Positions 27,001 to 36,383 of a DNA stretch of 64,000 bases are shown here, piece by piece. The number at the start of each line of letters is the position of its first letter. The stretch's first letter is position 1. Under the pieces are notes generated by a model. That model was not told where the DNA came from, did not search any database, and saw nothing but the letters and a program-made list of their open reading frames with translations. The DNA is taken from assembly GCF_035582795.1 (NCBI RefSeq), contig NC_134365.1, positions 210,768,387 to 210,832,386 of the forward strand, written 5' to 3'. This DNA is from Mycteria americana (taxonomy: Eukaryota; Chordata; Aves; Ciconiiformes; Ciconiidae). The position numbers were made by a program, and so were the translations under genes.

Positions 27001-30000
27001 GGAAAAGAGCTGGGTGTTTATCAGGCATTACCATCAGAGCAATAGGTTTTTCGATTCATGGGAAAAAACTTGTGAATGAAACTCCCAGCAGTGGGATTTA
27101 AGCAAAACAAAAAAAGTTTCCCTTCACCTGAAGGAGGAACATCTCAAACCAGTGGCAATGATCATCTCGCTCCACTGCCAACATTGGTGGTACCCCAAAT
27201 CTCAGGCAACACCAGAGCGCCATGATGCTTTTTAAATTAATTCTGGCACCAAAAGCAGCTTACCATCATTTCCATAGGAAATGTACACCTGGCTCTGTAG
27301 AAGTTAAACAGGAAAAAAAAAAAAATCTCCTCACCAACAGCTGAAGATGTTCACCCAAACACAATTTAGACTTGACATTAATGTTTTTACAAGTTTGTCC
27401 TGGCTCCCCAGGCAGGCCTGTTCCTGACGCTGGTAACTTCTGCTATTTACTGAGCACTCTTTATGTGCCAAAGAGCAGCACGGCGTATGCTGCTGCTTTC
27501 TGGGGTCTGCATCTCTAACGAAAGATGCTTTGAAGTTCACTTTGTCTGGCTGACTTGCACACTTGTGGACCCAGTCCTGTCATTAATGCCCTGGGTTTCA
27601 GAGCACCCTGCTGAACTAAATGCAAGATGTGCAGGCGCCAACTATTAGCATACAGCCTGCTTCAGCAGCACTTGGAGATGTTTTTCAAGCTCTCAGCCAG
27701 CAGCTGCCATAGTAATAGTCTTTGGCCTAATTACACCCAACTTAACTTTAGCCCCCAGCCCTTACGGAAGTCACAAGACAGGATTATTTCCCAAAAGCCT
27801 CCCCAGCAACTTGTGAGCGTCAAGGGAGAGGGACATCGGCAGGGAGGGCCAGCAACGGGGCAGCAGGAGAGGAAAGGAGCCTCATCCAAGAGTTAAAATG
27901 GTTTCTTGGTATCTTTGTTATGATTTAGTCTCACAATTGGGGTTTTTTTTTCCCCTTTCTATATATTTGACTCTCACAACCAAGAAACATGATTAACCTG
28001 TATAGAGAGATACGGGCCCAGCTGGACGTACAATAAGGGATGCTGCAGGTGGGTACCGCTGCTGCCGTGGCACCCACAGAAGCTGTTGGGATGTGGCACC
28101 CAGAGCTCCCCACTAACACCCTTCACCCTGTGTTTTCTGCTGGCCAAAGCACCTCAAATCCCACAGGCAGCCACATGGGGGGGGGGGGGGGAACTAAAAC
28201 AAACAAACTGGGGGGAAAACCCTCCCAGAAATTAGGTGGAAATTGAGCAGGACAAGCAAGGATTGCCACCACTGCGAAAGCCCAAAGTGGTCAATGGGGA
28301 CATTAACTCTGTGGTGCATAGAGCGTAGGGCAAGACTCCACTTGCCCATCTTTGCACACCCTTCCCTTCTTCCCTTCTGCTCCCCTCTCCAGCTCTCTCC
28401 CTCCCTCCTCGTCTCCCTTCCCAGCCATCACCTCCCATGCGAAGCCGCAGTGAACGCAGCCGGCACAGGCTGCCCGCCGCACAGCAGCGCCCAAAAGCCT
28501 GTGCTATAGAGAAGGTCAAACAACATCATTTGGTGACAAGCAGCCGCCGGGCTTAAGCACGTATGAGCCATTCCCAATTCCCTTCCTACAGGAAAAGATG
28601 CAAATATTTGATGTCAACTGGACAGCTCGCACATCTGCTTTTCTTTCAGCTGCAACCCAAGCCAGCCACTGATATTCTTCCCAGAACTAACTTGGAAACA
28701 AGCCTCCACCAAAATTAAGCAGCTTGTTTCAATTTCCTCTCTGCTCAACTGTCTGTACCTGCTTAGGGCTGCAGTATCCTGCAATGAGCAGTGCCTTGGT
28801 AATAAATATCTATGTTTTCAGCTGTTTACAGTAAGAAAGCATACCTTATAATATATACACACAGAGTTTAAAAACTGGAATCTCAATCCTGGCTCAAAGC
28901 CATTCTTATTGAAAACATGGTCATGGAAAAATGACACAGATAAACTTCTACTCATTCTGTGGCTCATATGTTGCTGAGGGTGCCCCTATCTTTTTTTTTT
29001 CCCTTTTCTAAGAGGGATGGGTGATTTAGCCACATTTATTTGGTTTCTTTTACTGTACTACATGACCACCTGTAATATATTTACCCTAAGAACTGTTAAA
29101 TGATATTGGGGAAATAATATAAGGCCATAACATAAGTAATATAAGCATACCCAGCACTGTTCAAATCCTTACAGTCCTATTGTTATTTCCATTTTCAACT
29201 TCCCAGTATAAAATTATATTTAAAAATTATAAAAATATTAAAAATTATATAAAATTATACAAAACAAGGTCTAGCTGTAAAGAGATAACATGTACAGGAT
29301 TTCAAGCAGCAAAGCTTCCCAGGGCTGGCAGGGAACAGCTCAATCACAGCCAAGCACTACCAGAACCAGCCTAAAAATCAACACAAACCTGCAGCTGACC
29401 ATGGGTTTCTAAAATATAACCAAGAATAAACTTAGATTAGTTCTCCTCCTGCCCCTGAAGGATGCCGAAGTGCGGTGCAGGCACTAACCCCGGGAGTTTC
29501 GGCAGTGCTCACTGGCTGAGTGCAGTGGCTGGGTTTTCCATGCCTCTGGCAGAGAAATCCTCTGCCATACCCAACTGGAATCTCATTTATTTCCTGAAAC
29601 TTCTATCAAAACTAAAAGTTACTTGGAGGCTTCAGAAAACCTCCGTGGCCTTCATAAATATCTTCATAATTTTGCACAATTAACAGCAACCGCATGTCGG
29701 AGGAACACTGCAGTTATCTGACACCTTTGCACTGCAAAGCAACAGCAAAGCAGAGCCAGAAGGGAAGGTGACGGCTCAAGGTGCCAAGAGAATTTTAGGT
29801 GGGAAGAATGCAATTATCCCAACAGAAATAGGAACTGAGCATCCATTTTGGGAAATGGTGTTCAATTTTTGTACCCGGAGGCAGGCATATTTCCATGTTG
29901 TGACTCACACACCACTTTCACAACCGCTTCTGATTCTGAGTTGCTCTTCTTCAGACCTAAAACAGACCCTACCATTTTCTCTCAGTTTAGCACTCCTGAG

Positions 30001-32485
30001 CTTTTTCAAAGTACAATCACATCAGGAAGCGTTTGAAGCCAATCCTTGCTTTCTATTTTATCGCTGGCTGAACACTAGTGCTTACAGAACCGGGCATATC
30101 CAGCCCCCAAGACCCTCACTATCACCCAAAAAGCCTTAATGGAAACAGCTTTGGGATCTCCCGCAAGCAGCCAGCCTGCTAAGCTGCAAGGACTGTGCAG
30201 GAAATAGGTGACAGCCATAACAGCAGCCCAGCTGATATAGTATCACTTTCTGTATGGAAACCACGTGGTGTAGTTTCACTCACACTGGGGCCTGGTATAC
30301 TTCTCATACTTATTTTCATATTTATTTTTCAAATAGAAGAGCTCAGTTTTAAACCCCATATTTTCTTCTAACAGGTTCTCAGGATTATAAGCACATGCAA
30401 GATGTAGCATGCATTTTAATTCTTCCTTGATTAATCTACTGCAGTCACAGATTCAATCTGAATTAGTTTAGTACTGAAATATATTATATACAGCACGCAC
30501 TAAGGCCCAAATATTTGATTAGCGAAGATGAGAACTTAACTATTCCGAAAGAAAGGCACGCTTTACCAAACTCTGCAATTCAACTGCGTGTTGGAGCTTT
30601 ACGTAAGGAAGGAAAATGAAAGAAATACTTCCGTAGAGCTCATAAAAAGAGACCTTGATACACAGGCACTGTTTCAAACTGGATCCAGCGCTTTTAGAGG
30701 AAAAGCAGAAGGAAGAAGAACTAAGGGGCCCATATATGAGCTAGTACATGGAAATGCAAGCCCTCTTTTTCATTGCTCTAAGAGGAAGAAATGTGCACAT
30801 ATCAGTAGCAGATCTAAAACTAAAAGCAGCAGGTTAGATTACAGCAATACAGCTGTATCCATCCAGTCTCTGATTGACCAGAGCTGCCGCAGGGCTCGGC
30901 TCTGGTCTTGGCATTCCCAGCCTGGTTGTCCTTGCCTCCTCTGCGCGGTTATTGCGGGCCACAGTGCTTTGGGTCAAAACCGCATCTACTGCAACAGGCG
31001 AGTAGCTAGATGTAAATACAGCAGTCCGGGGCCTCTTATCTCTTAAGCAGTCTGGCATCTGATTAATGCTATTCATGATGTTTTTGCACAGATTCACCAC
31101 TAATTCACAGTCCCATTCCAGCTTCCACTCTCTTGACATTCGCCTGACTCAAACCTAGAGATGATGTATCTCAGGTATACGACACTGAATGCCAATAAAC
31201 AGGTACATGCAGTAAATCAAACTATTTCTGAAAGGGTAGAAGTCCTGTGATTCACCCCTGTCTCAAAATGGACAGAACTGCTTATTCACCTCTGAAATCT
31301 TCATTCATATAGTGCTATTTAAATGCAGAGCAATTCTTATAAGCAAATAGATTTTACAAGTGAGCCCCCAAGTCACAAGTCCTTGTCTTTTGGATTTTAA
31401 AGTCTCGTCATCGTTTCAGATTCTGAAAAGGGCTGGCTACTCGGCTGCTGTACAAGCACTGGTGTAACTTGAGGATGGGGGGAAAAAAAAAAAAAAGACA
31501 GCCAAATAATTAGGAAACTTGGCCCTTCGCCTGTAAAGCATAGCTTCATCTACCGAGTCACACCAGAAGGTGAACTGGAACAGCTGCAGACGGGCAGCAG
31601 AGCAGGGGAAAGCTTTGGAGAGCGCTTCCACGGCCCATCCCGCCCCACAGCCGGGGAGCGGGCGACCAGCCCCCACACACGGCTCAGCCACCCGCAGCCC
31701 AAACGCAGCGGTCTGAGGCCCCTTTTCCTTGGTACCTCTCCCTGACAGCTGCCGCATGACAGCGAGATCTAATGGCAAAAGCCTCCAAGCACCAGGGACG
31801 GCAGCACACGGGCAGTTTTCAAGGCAGAGCTCACGCTCCAGGCTGAGCGGCACTGAGAAACAAAGAGCGGCGTGGCTCCCCGGCCTCCTCAAATCACACC
31901 CACGGGAGAAGATGCAGCACCCGAGCTGGCAGGGCTCTTGCTCAGCAGGGGTTAGAGAGTGACAGGGGCTAGGGAATGCCCCGAGGAGGCGGAGGGCACG
32001 GGGCAGAGCGGGCACGGCCAACCGGGACGCCCAGCGCACCTGGGTGAGGCTGCACGGAGGCACCGCCCGCTGCCGGGGCTGCTCCCCCGCCGGGCTGCTC
32101 CCCCGCCGGGATGCTCCCCCGCCGGCCCAAAGGCGCCTCTTCCCCCACCCCGAGCGGAACCCCCTCGGCAGCTGAGCCCCACGGAGCGCGGGCCCCCTCC
32201 CGCGCCCCCCGCCCCGGAGCTCCGCACCGCTCCGCCGCCCCCCGCCCCGCCGAGCCCTTTGTCCGCGGGGGGAGGCGCCGGGGGCCGCGGGGGAGGCCGG
32301 TTACCGATGGAGATCTCCTGGGCGAAGGCGAGGGAGATGAGGAGCAGCGGCAGCCCCACGGCGATGCAGGTGACGATCTTGTCCAGCGCCAGCTCCAGCC
32401 GCAGCCCCTTGTACCGCGTCTCCGGCGGCTCCTTCAGCAAGAAGTCGGAGAAGACGTACTCGGTGGCGATGTGCGCGATGGCCAT
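7294..32485 (-). CDS. PANX1: PANX1, pannexin-1 channel subunit (whole coding span, 5 exons)
   Basis: Pannexin-1 forms plasma-membrane large-pore channels that release ATP and other small molecules; apoptotic caspases activate it by removing its C-terminal tail. The exons at 32305-32485, 22333-22472, 11615-11838, 9930-10600 and 7294-7373 (181, 140, 224, 671 and 80 nt) join in frame into 431 residues plus stop; human PANX1 has 426. Visible features: four membrane segments (about 38-57, 108-127, 215-237, 268-296); pore-lining Trp74-Arg75; extracellular disulfide cysteines 66, 84, 246 and 265 at the human positions; Cys40; an N-glycosylation sequon NDT at 255; a caspase-type DTVD at 375-378; and C-terminal DSSC. 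All introns are GT-AG. The start codon has a strong Kozak context (GCCATGG) and opens with the family's N-terminus MAIA. It lies downstream of HEPHL1 on the same strand, 3.7 kb away, with its own CpG-island promoter. Confidence 0.98.
7374..9929 (-). other. PANX1: PANX1 intron 4
   Basis: GT-AG intron: GTAAGG after exon 4 and tctttag before exon 5. A solo LTR occupies 8843-9394. The rest shows no conserved coding segment. Confidence 0.9.
8843..9394 (-). mobile_element. Solo LTR of an avian endogenous retrovirus, copy 1
   Basis: A 552-bp element with TG...CA ends, closely similar to the copy at 16199-16781. On the minus strand it starts TGTCCTGGTTTCAGCTGGG, has a TATAGAAA promoter-like box at 9131-9138 and an ATTAAA poly(A)-type signal at 8971-8976, the expected LTR order, so it probably reads with PANX1. 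Flanking 5-mers CTGCC and CTGTC are an imperfect target duplication. No internal viral genes are present. An (AAT)n tract lies at about 8996-9022. I recognise the family as abundant in birds but cannot name its class for certain; a 5-bp duplication would suit ERVL. Confidence 0.85.
9930..10600 (-). CDS. PANX1: PANX1 coding exon 4 (TM3, TM4, C-terminal domain)
   Basis: Encodes residues 183-405. The acceptor is cttttag and the donor caag|gtaagg. It holds the intracellular loop motif [18 protein letters not shown], membrane segments 3 and 4, the second extracellular loop with Cys246, Asn255 (NDT) and Cys265, the conserved [12 protein letters not shown] helix, Cys347 in the motif KCLKVLEN, and DTVD at 375-378, where human PANX1 has the caspase-3/7 site DVVD. 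Confidence 0.98.
10601..11614 (-). other. PANX1: PANX1 intron 3
   Basis: GT-AG intron of 1014 bp with a CT-repeat polypyrimidine tract just before exon 4 (10604-10618). No other element was recognised. Confidence 0.9.
11615..11838 (-). CDS. PANX1: PANX1 coding exon 3 (TM2 and intracellular loop)
   Basis: Acceptor cttcag, donor AG|GTAAGA. It begins with FFPYILLL, membrane segment 2, and continues through the loop motif [20 protein letters not shown], nearly the same as in mammalian PANX1. It ends two bases into a Ser codon at residue 182. The upstream reading frame to 11922 is intronic. Confidence 0.98.
12046..12079. repeat. Homopolymer run, A34
   Basis: Thirty-four consecutive A on the plus strand, hence U34 in PANX1 pre-mRNA, 207 bases upstream of the exon 3 acceptor. 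No retroposed sequence is recognisable next to it. The length is likely to vary between individuals and to suffer assembly error. Confidence 0.9.
16199..16781 (-). mobile_element. Solo LTR of an avian endogenous retrovirus, copy 2
   Basis: A 583-bp element of the same family and orientation as 8843-9394. On the minus strand it runs TGTCCTGGTTTC...ACGACA, with TATAGAAA at 16518-16525 and ATTAAA at 16330-16335. Flanking 5-mers GGCAC and AGCAC form an imperfect target duplication. It differs from copy 1 mainly in the A-rich middle, where it has an AAAAT-type repeat at 16331-16370. Short open frames on its minus strand are LTR sequence, not a gene. Confidence 0.85.
22333..22472 (-). CDS. PANX1: PANX1 coding exon 2 (first extracellular loop)
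   Basis: The exon of 140 nt equals the human exon length. Acceptor tttccag, donor AAA|GTATGT. It encodes residues 61-107 with Cys66, the pore-constriction pair Trp74-Arg75, Cys84 in [10 protein letters not shown], and ends PLWLHK before membrane segment 2. Its identity is certain because both neighbouring exons need exactly this phase and content. Confidence 0.97.
24106..24145. repeat. Purine (A/G) low-complexity tract
   Basis: A13 followed by GAAA and GAAAA units on the plus strand. It lies in PANX1 intron 1. Confidence 0.8.
24406..24481. repeat. Two-copy tandem duplication, 38-bp unit
   Basis: The unit at 24406-24443 and its copy at 24444-24481 share AAAAAGGCAGCC and CTCCTTCTCCAAA, with a few substitutions between copies. 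It lies in PANX1 intron 1 and looks like a local replication-slippage duplication. Confidence 0.8.
28177..28191. repeat. Homopolymer run, G15
   Basis: Fifteen consecutive G on the plus strand, followed by AACTAAAACAAACAAACTGGGGGG. G-quadruplex folding is possible. Located in PANX1 intron 1. Confidence 0.85.
29206..29268. repeat. AT-rich low-complexity tract
   Basis: Repeated AAAATTATA and AAAATATTA-like units on the plus strand, in PANX1 intron 1. Confidence 0.75.
32076..32123. repeat. Three tandem copies of a 16-bp GC-rich unit
   Basis: GGGCTGCTCCCCCGCC is repeated at 32076, 32092 and 32108 (the last with one substitution, GGGATGCT). On the minus strand each unit carries GGCGGGGGAG, like an Sp1/EGR-type box. 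It sits in PANX1 intron 1, about 180 bp inside the donor site. Confidence 0.9.
32305..32485 (-). CDS. PANX1: PANX1 coding exon 1 (N-terminus, TM1)
   Basis: Starts ATG at 32483-32485 in a strong Kozak context (GCCATGG) and encodes 60 residues plus one base: [20 protein letters not shown], the KGLRLELA motif, then membrane segment 1 ending [10 protein letters not shown]. The donor is ATCG|GTAACC. The match to mammalian pannexin-1 is nearly complete, so the start is secure. Confidence 0.98.
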
Positions 32486-32600
32486 GGCGGGCTCGGCTCA
32501 GCTCGGCTCGGCCGGGCCCGGCTCAGCACGCCTCGGCTGGGCTCGGCCCCGCCCCTGCAGCCCGGCCCGGCCCCGCCCGGCGAGGGGGGCTGTGCCCGGG
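32486..32600 (-). promoter_or_regulatory. PANX1: PANX1 5' UTR / core promoter region
   Basis: Immediately upstream of the start codon are degenerate GAGCCGAGC-type repeats and, on the minus strand, GC boxes at 32547-32555 (GGGGCGGGG) and 32571-32578 (GGGCGGGG). No TATA box was seen. Start-site position is inferred only. Confidence 0.5.
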
Positions 32601-32960
32601 TGGGGGCTGGGCCTCCCCGGCCAGAGCCGCGGGGGAGAGCGGGAGGTGGGGTCGTGCCCGGAGCCGGGGGCTGCGGGCCGTGCCGGGCGCCTTGGGGTGT
32701 CCCCAAGGATGGAGACTTCTTGCGTTGCAGTTTGCGCCCGTCGCCCCTGGTCCGCTCGCCCGAGAAGAGCCACCGTCGGAGAAGGGTCCACCGCGGAGAA
32801 GAGCCTGGCTCCGCCTGCGCTCCGCCCCCCTCGGGTGTTTGCACGCGTGGGTAAAGCCCCCCTGGGTCATCTCTTCTCCAGGCTGGGCAGCCCCCGCTCC
32901 CTCCCCGCCGCCTCGCCTGGCAGATGCTCCAAGCCCTTGATCTGCCTAGCACCGTGTGCT

Positions 32961-35900
32961 GTGTGTGGTCGCCACCGCCACATCTCAAGTCACTTTTTGT
33001 GGGAGTCAGTGGGGTGCCTTCACCTTTAATAACCCTTAATTCATTTCCCCCCTTATATTTTTCCAGTCGCTTTCTGAACCTCTCTCTCTAAGCTCGGAGC
33101 ATCCTCAGCCCTCAGGCCGGGAGTTACAGAGGTGACCGGCCACCCCATAAAGAGCTGTGCTTCGCACGCAGCGCTCCCCTAGCTCACGCTGCTTCTGCCC
33201 AAAGGCACAAATTGTTCCCTTCTCCACTCAGCTCTCCCTTTATTAAACCTCTATCCTATCTGCTTTCAGTTGGCCTTTCTGTTTTTCCAAGCCCCAATCC
33301 AAGGAAATCGCTCCTCATATGGAAGCTGTTCTACAACACCGATTCCCTTTCTTGTTCTTTCTGTGTTGTTCCTGTGCTGCTGTGTCCTCTCCTGGATGGG
33401 ACCGGGGGATGTGACTCAAGCTGCATTCAAGATGCAGGTGCCCCAGACATTTATGTACTGGTACTAAGTTTGCTCTGTTCCTCTGGTGTGCTCAGTTCGT
33501 AATTCCTGCTGATTCCTAATATTCAGTTGCCTTTCTGCCTGCGAAAAAGCGCTTGAGCTAACGTTGCCATTAAACTGTTACAAATGAGATCCCGTTTCTG
33601 GGTTGCTTAGACAGTATGATGCACACAGGGCCAGGATTGCTTTTTTCCCACAAGTAGTACTGTAAATGTATCAGTACTAAATGTTATCTTTTTATCACTC
33701 ATTTTTCATGCTACACGCACTTATGATTGTCGCTCAACTTGGTCACCCTTTTTCACACCACTTACAGAAAATAGTGATGAGGTCCTTGCAGCACCCCATA
33801 TGTGACTTCCACTGTGAAATCTGGCCACTTATTTCTGTCTTTTGACCAGTTATTTAGCCTCTGTGGACCCTTCCTTTCATCCCGTGGTGATTTCATTTCT
33901 TTAAGAAGCTTTAACAAAGGACCTTCTCCAATGTCGTATGGAAATGTATTCATCCAGAATATTCTGGATGAATTCATCCAGGCTATATTCATCCAGGTCT
34001 CTTATCTACGTGTTGAGTCCTTCAAAACCTCGCCGAGGCACAATTTTCTTTAAGAAAAAAAAAAGTATCAATTCTTCCATGATCCACTTTGTTCCTTCGG
34101 TCACTTTTCTGGGGTTTTTAGAACAGTTTCTACAGCTTGTGTTCTGTGGATGTCAGAGCTGCTTGTTCCTCTGGAAAGTTTTGAAAGGTTGATCGTGCAT
34201 TTGTCACCTTTTGAGGTGTTGGTGCTAGGACAGGTACCAACCGCTACCCGAGTTCATAATCCAGATTCTTCATACTCACGCTCTGGAGAACACACCTGGC
34301 CGGGTGACTTGTTCGTTTTCTTCCTTTGTTCATTTTGTTGCTTTGCCCTCCGTTCCTGCTGCTCCTCCAGCCCAACACAGATGCTGTCCTTCAACACAGG
34401 TGTCGGGGCATGGCTGGCCACGGGGCTGCCTGCGCCAGGCAGGCAACGTGAAATGCAATGCTTTACGCTTTCTGTGATGCTTCATGCTCTCTGCGGCAGG
34501 CTGTGTCGCCTGGGCAAGCAGCGGCGACGTCCTGAGGCCCTGAGGCCCTTTGGAGGCTTCGTTCCTGTTTCACAGCCACCATCCAGCTGAGAAGTGTGCC
34601 AGATGAAATGAACTGTGCCAGAAGGTTCATACAAATAACTGCATTTTTATTATTGTTGTAATCACTTTGGCTGGCTAGTTGCTACGGTCAAAATGTATTT
34701 ATGAGTCTGTTTCTAAAAAGTCAGACACATTAGCTACTCTAAAAGGAAAGTACCAAATAATTTCCTTTATTAACAGTATGTTTAGGGGAAAGGCTTTAAT
34801 TTTGTATGTATACAGGGAGCAAATGTTCTGCACAGACAGACAGTGGTTTTGCACAGAACAGGAGACCTCAATTTTAACGTTTATAAAACAGAAAGATGAA
34901 GAGCATGTGTTTTGCTTGGAGTGGCTTAGAGTATGTGTTTTTGTCAGCTCAAAGGGCAGATTTAGAGAAGGAATCTGGAAGTGTTTATTGCTATGGTGTA
35001 ACTCCTATTTGGGCTCAGTCTTGCAGTTCTACCTCACGTGTGTGCTCTTAAATGACTGGGGAAAACAAAGAATCAAGAAATAACTGAGAAACATCCAAGA
35101 AACTTCAACATATCCGTTAACAGGACATCAATCCAGGACACCATTAAGCTACAATAAGAGTGATGGCAGTGAAGTTTCCTACATTTGAATATACTTCAGA
35201 ATACAGAAGTGGAAAAATAAAATAATTATTAACCAGCAACATGAATTTACATTCAAAACCAAATTTGGATAAACAGTTTCACAGATGTGTTTGTTCTGGA
35301 GCTCCTCTGCAAGAGCTGTAGCTGACGTGAGCAGGCAAGAGTGAGCAGTATCTAATTAAAAATGAGCTATAAACATTCAAGTATCACTAAACATGGCCTG
35401 ATTCTGCCTGTCTTCCTCGCAGAGCGCAGAGATCAGCCTCCTGATGGCTTCATTACAGGTAGGGAGTGAGGTGCTACTCGGTGCAAAGAAGAGGTACAGA
35501 ATCAGGACCACAACGAGCAGCAATTACAAAGTCAACTAACTTTCTCGGAGGTTGCTCAGGGCTAGATTTTTAAAGGGATTAACAAAAGCCGCTAGAAACT
35601 AATAGCAGGGGCACCGCTGAACTCCATCAGGTGCTCAAATATATTGGTAGGTCCCTAAATGCCTTTAAAAATCTGTCCCCAGTGCACAGTTTCCTCATTT
35701 AACAGGGCAAAAAAATGAGATTTACTTAAATGTTGGTGAATTCATTGAGCCAGACTTTGGGAAACGGTGGGGACTTCCACATTGACACCTGCTCCTTCAG
35801 AAGCCGGCACGCTTAAAACAGTCCCTGGTGGTATTTATTCCCTAGCGTGAACCCCATGTTTTTGCACAGAGCGCATGGATGCCGTGCTGCCCGCTTCGTA

Positions 35901-36180
35901 CTCCCGTGGATAAATCCTTTGCAGCTGGTGTGGATGCCGAGAGCTGTGCTGCTCTGCTTGTCTGCCAAATTTGATCTTGGGCAAAGCTCAACTGAACTCT
36001 GGAAGAGTGGAAACGGTGAGGGGTGGTACGTGGCTCTCGGAGCTGAACCCTACAGCTCACGTTCACTCTTGTGAGCGCTGGCTACAGGGTAGGACTATCA
36101 GCATATGTTTTGCTCCAGTTTTATTAGCAGCACGTCATGACATCCAGTGCAGCTCTGTGAATGATGCAAAAAGCGGGGAT
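32961..36180. other. Intergenic region between HEPHL1 and PANX1
   Basis: No exon could be recognised. It should contain the HEPHL1 3' UTR: minus-strand AATAAA signals lie at 36120-36125, only about 55 bases past the stop, and at 35834-35839, among others. A perfect palindrome lies at 33948-33973. Minus-strand sequence at 33780-33990 can be translated into a fairly long open segment, but I could not match it to a family; it could be an old repeat. Confidence 0.5.
33948..33997. repeat. 26-bp perfect palindrome plus extra half-site copies
   Basis: Positions 33948-33973 read the same on both strands (half-site ATTCATCCAGAAT, no spacer). The core ATTCATCCAG then recurs at 33972-33982 (as TTCATCCAGG) and 33987-33997. 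So the decamer is present once inverted and three times direct within 50 bp. Confidence 0.9.
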
Positions 36181-36383
36181 CTACAGGGAACCTGTTAGAA
36201 GTGCACTTTTGTCGTGCAGAGCTGTGTAATGGATCCTGCTTCCTTGGCGGATGATGAGGCAGAAGAAGGTTAATGCTGTTGACAGCAAAACAAGTCCAAT
36301 GAAAAAAAAGGCTGCGAGTATCAGGCTGGCTTCTCCAGGACTCAAAGTTTTGCCAAAAAAATTGCCCCCTTTGCTGTCATAAT
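36181..36383 (-). CDS. HEPHL1: HEPHL1 exon 20: membrane helix and cytoplasmic tail
   Basis: Acceptor ttaacag. Reads [17 protein letters not shown], then a hydrophobic helix of about 26 residues ([20 protein letters not shown] inside it), then a tail of about 24 residues starting RQGSR and ending TGSL, stop TAG at 36181-36183. It makes the protein membrane-bound, unlike plasma ceruloplasmin. Confidence 0.93.

Larger units (their letters stand above)
22473..32304 (-). other. PANX1: PANX1 intron 1
   Basis: A 9.8-kb GT-AG intron (GTAACC donor). It holds a 38-bp tandem duplication (24406-24481), an A/G-rich low-complexity tract (24106-24145), a G15 run (28177-28191), an AT-rich tract (29206-29268) and, near exon 1, half of the CpG island. 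No coding exon was recognised. Confidence 0.85.
31560..32960. promoter_or_regulatory. PANX1: CpG island over PANX1 exon 1
   Basis: Base composition changes sharply from about 40% GC to strongly GC- and CpG-rich, peaking at 32030-32700, then falls again past 32960. Exon 1 is inside. The island yields long but meaningless open frames in several registers on both strands, up to 356 codons on the plus strand. A housekeeping-type promoter is inferred. Confidence 0.85.

Noticed and set aside
30215-30245. Possible PANX1 exon 2 because of a Trp-Ala-Ala-Val-like reading on the minus strand
   Set aside because: No other exon 2 residues surround it and there are no splice sites; the true exon 2 is at 22333-22472.
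30588-31046. Plus-strand open frame of 152 codons in PANX1 intron 1
   Set aside because: No known motif and no sign of a promoter or splice pattern.
31959-33029. Plus-strand open frame of 356 codons, with several other long frames nearby
   Set aside because: It lies in the CpG island, where stop codons are rare in every frame; the minus strand holds the real PANX1 exon 1. Residues are almost all Pro, Ala, Arg, Gly and Ser, with no domain.
34150-34590. Plus-strand open frame of 146 codons between the genes
   Set aside because: Composition is low in conserved patterns, with Cys/Ser-rich runs, and no family was recognised.
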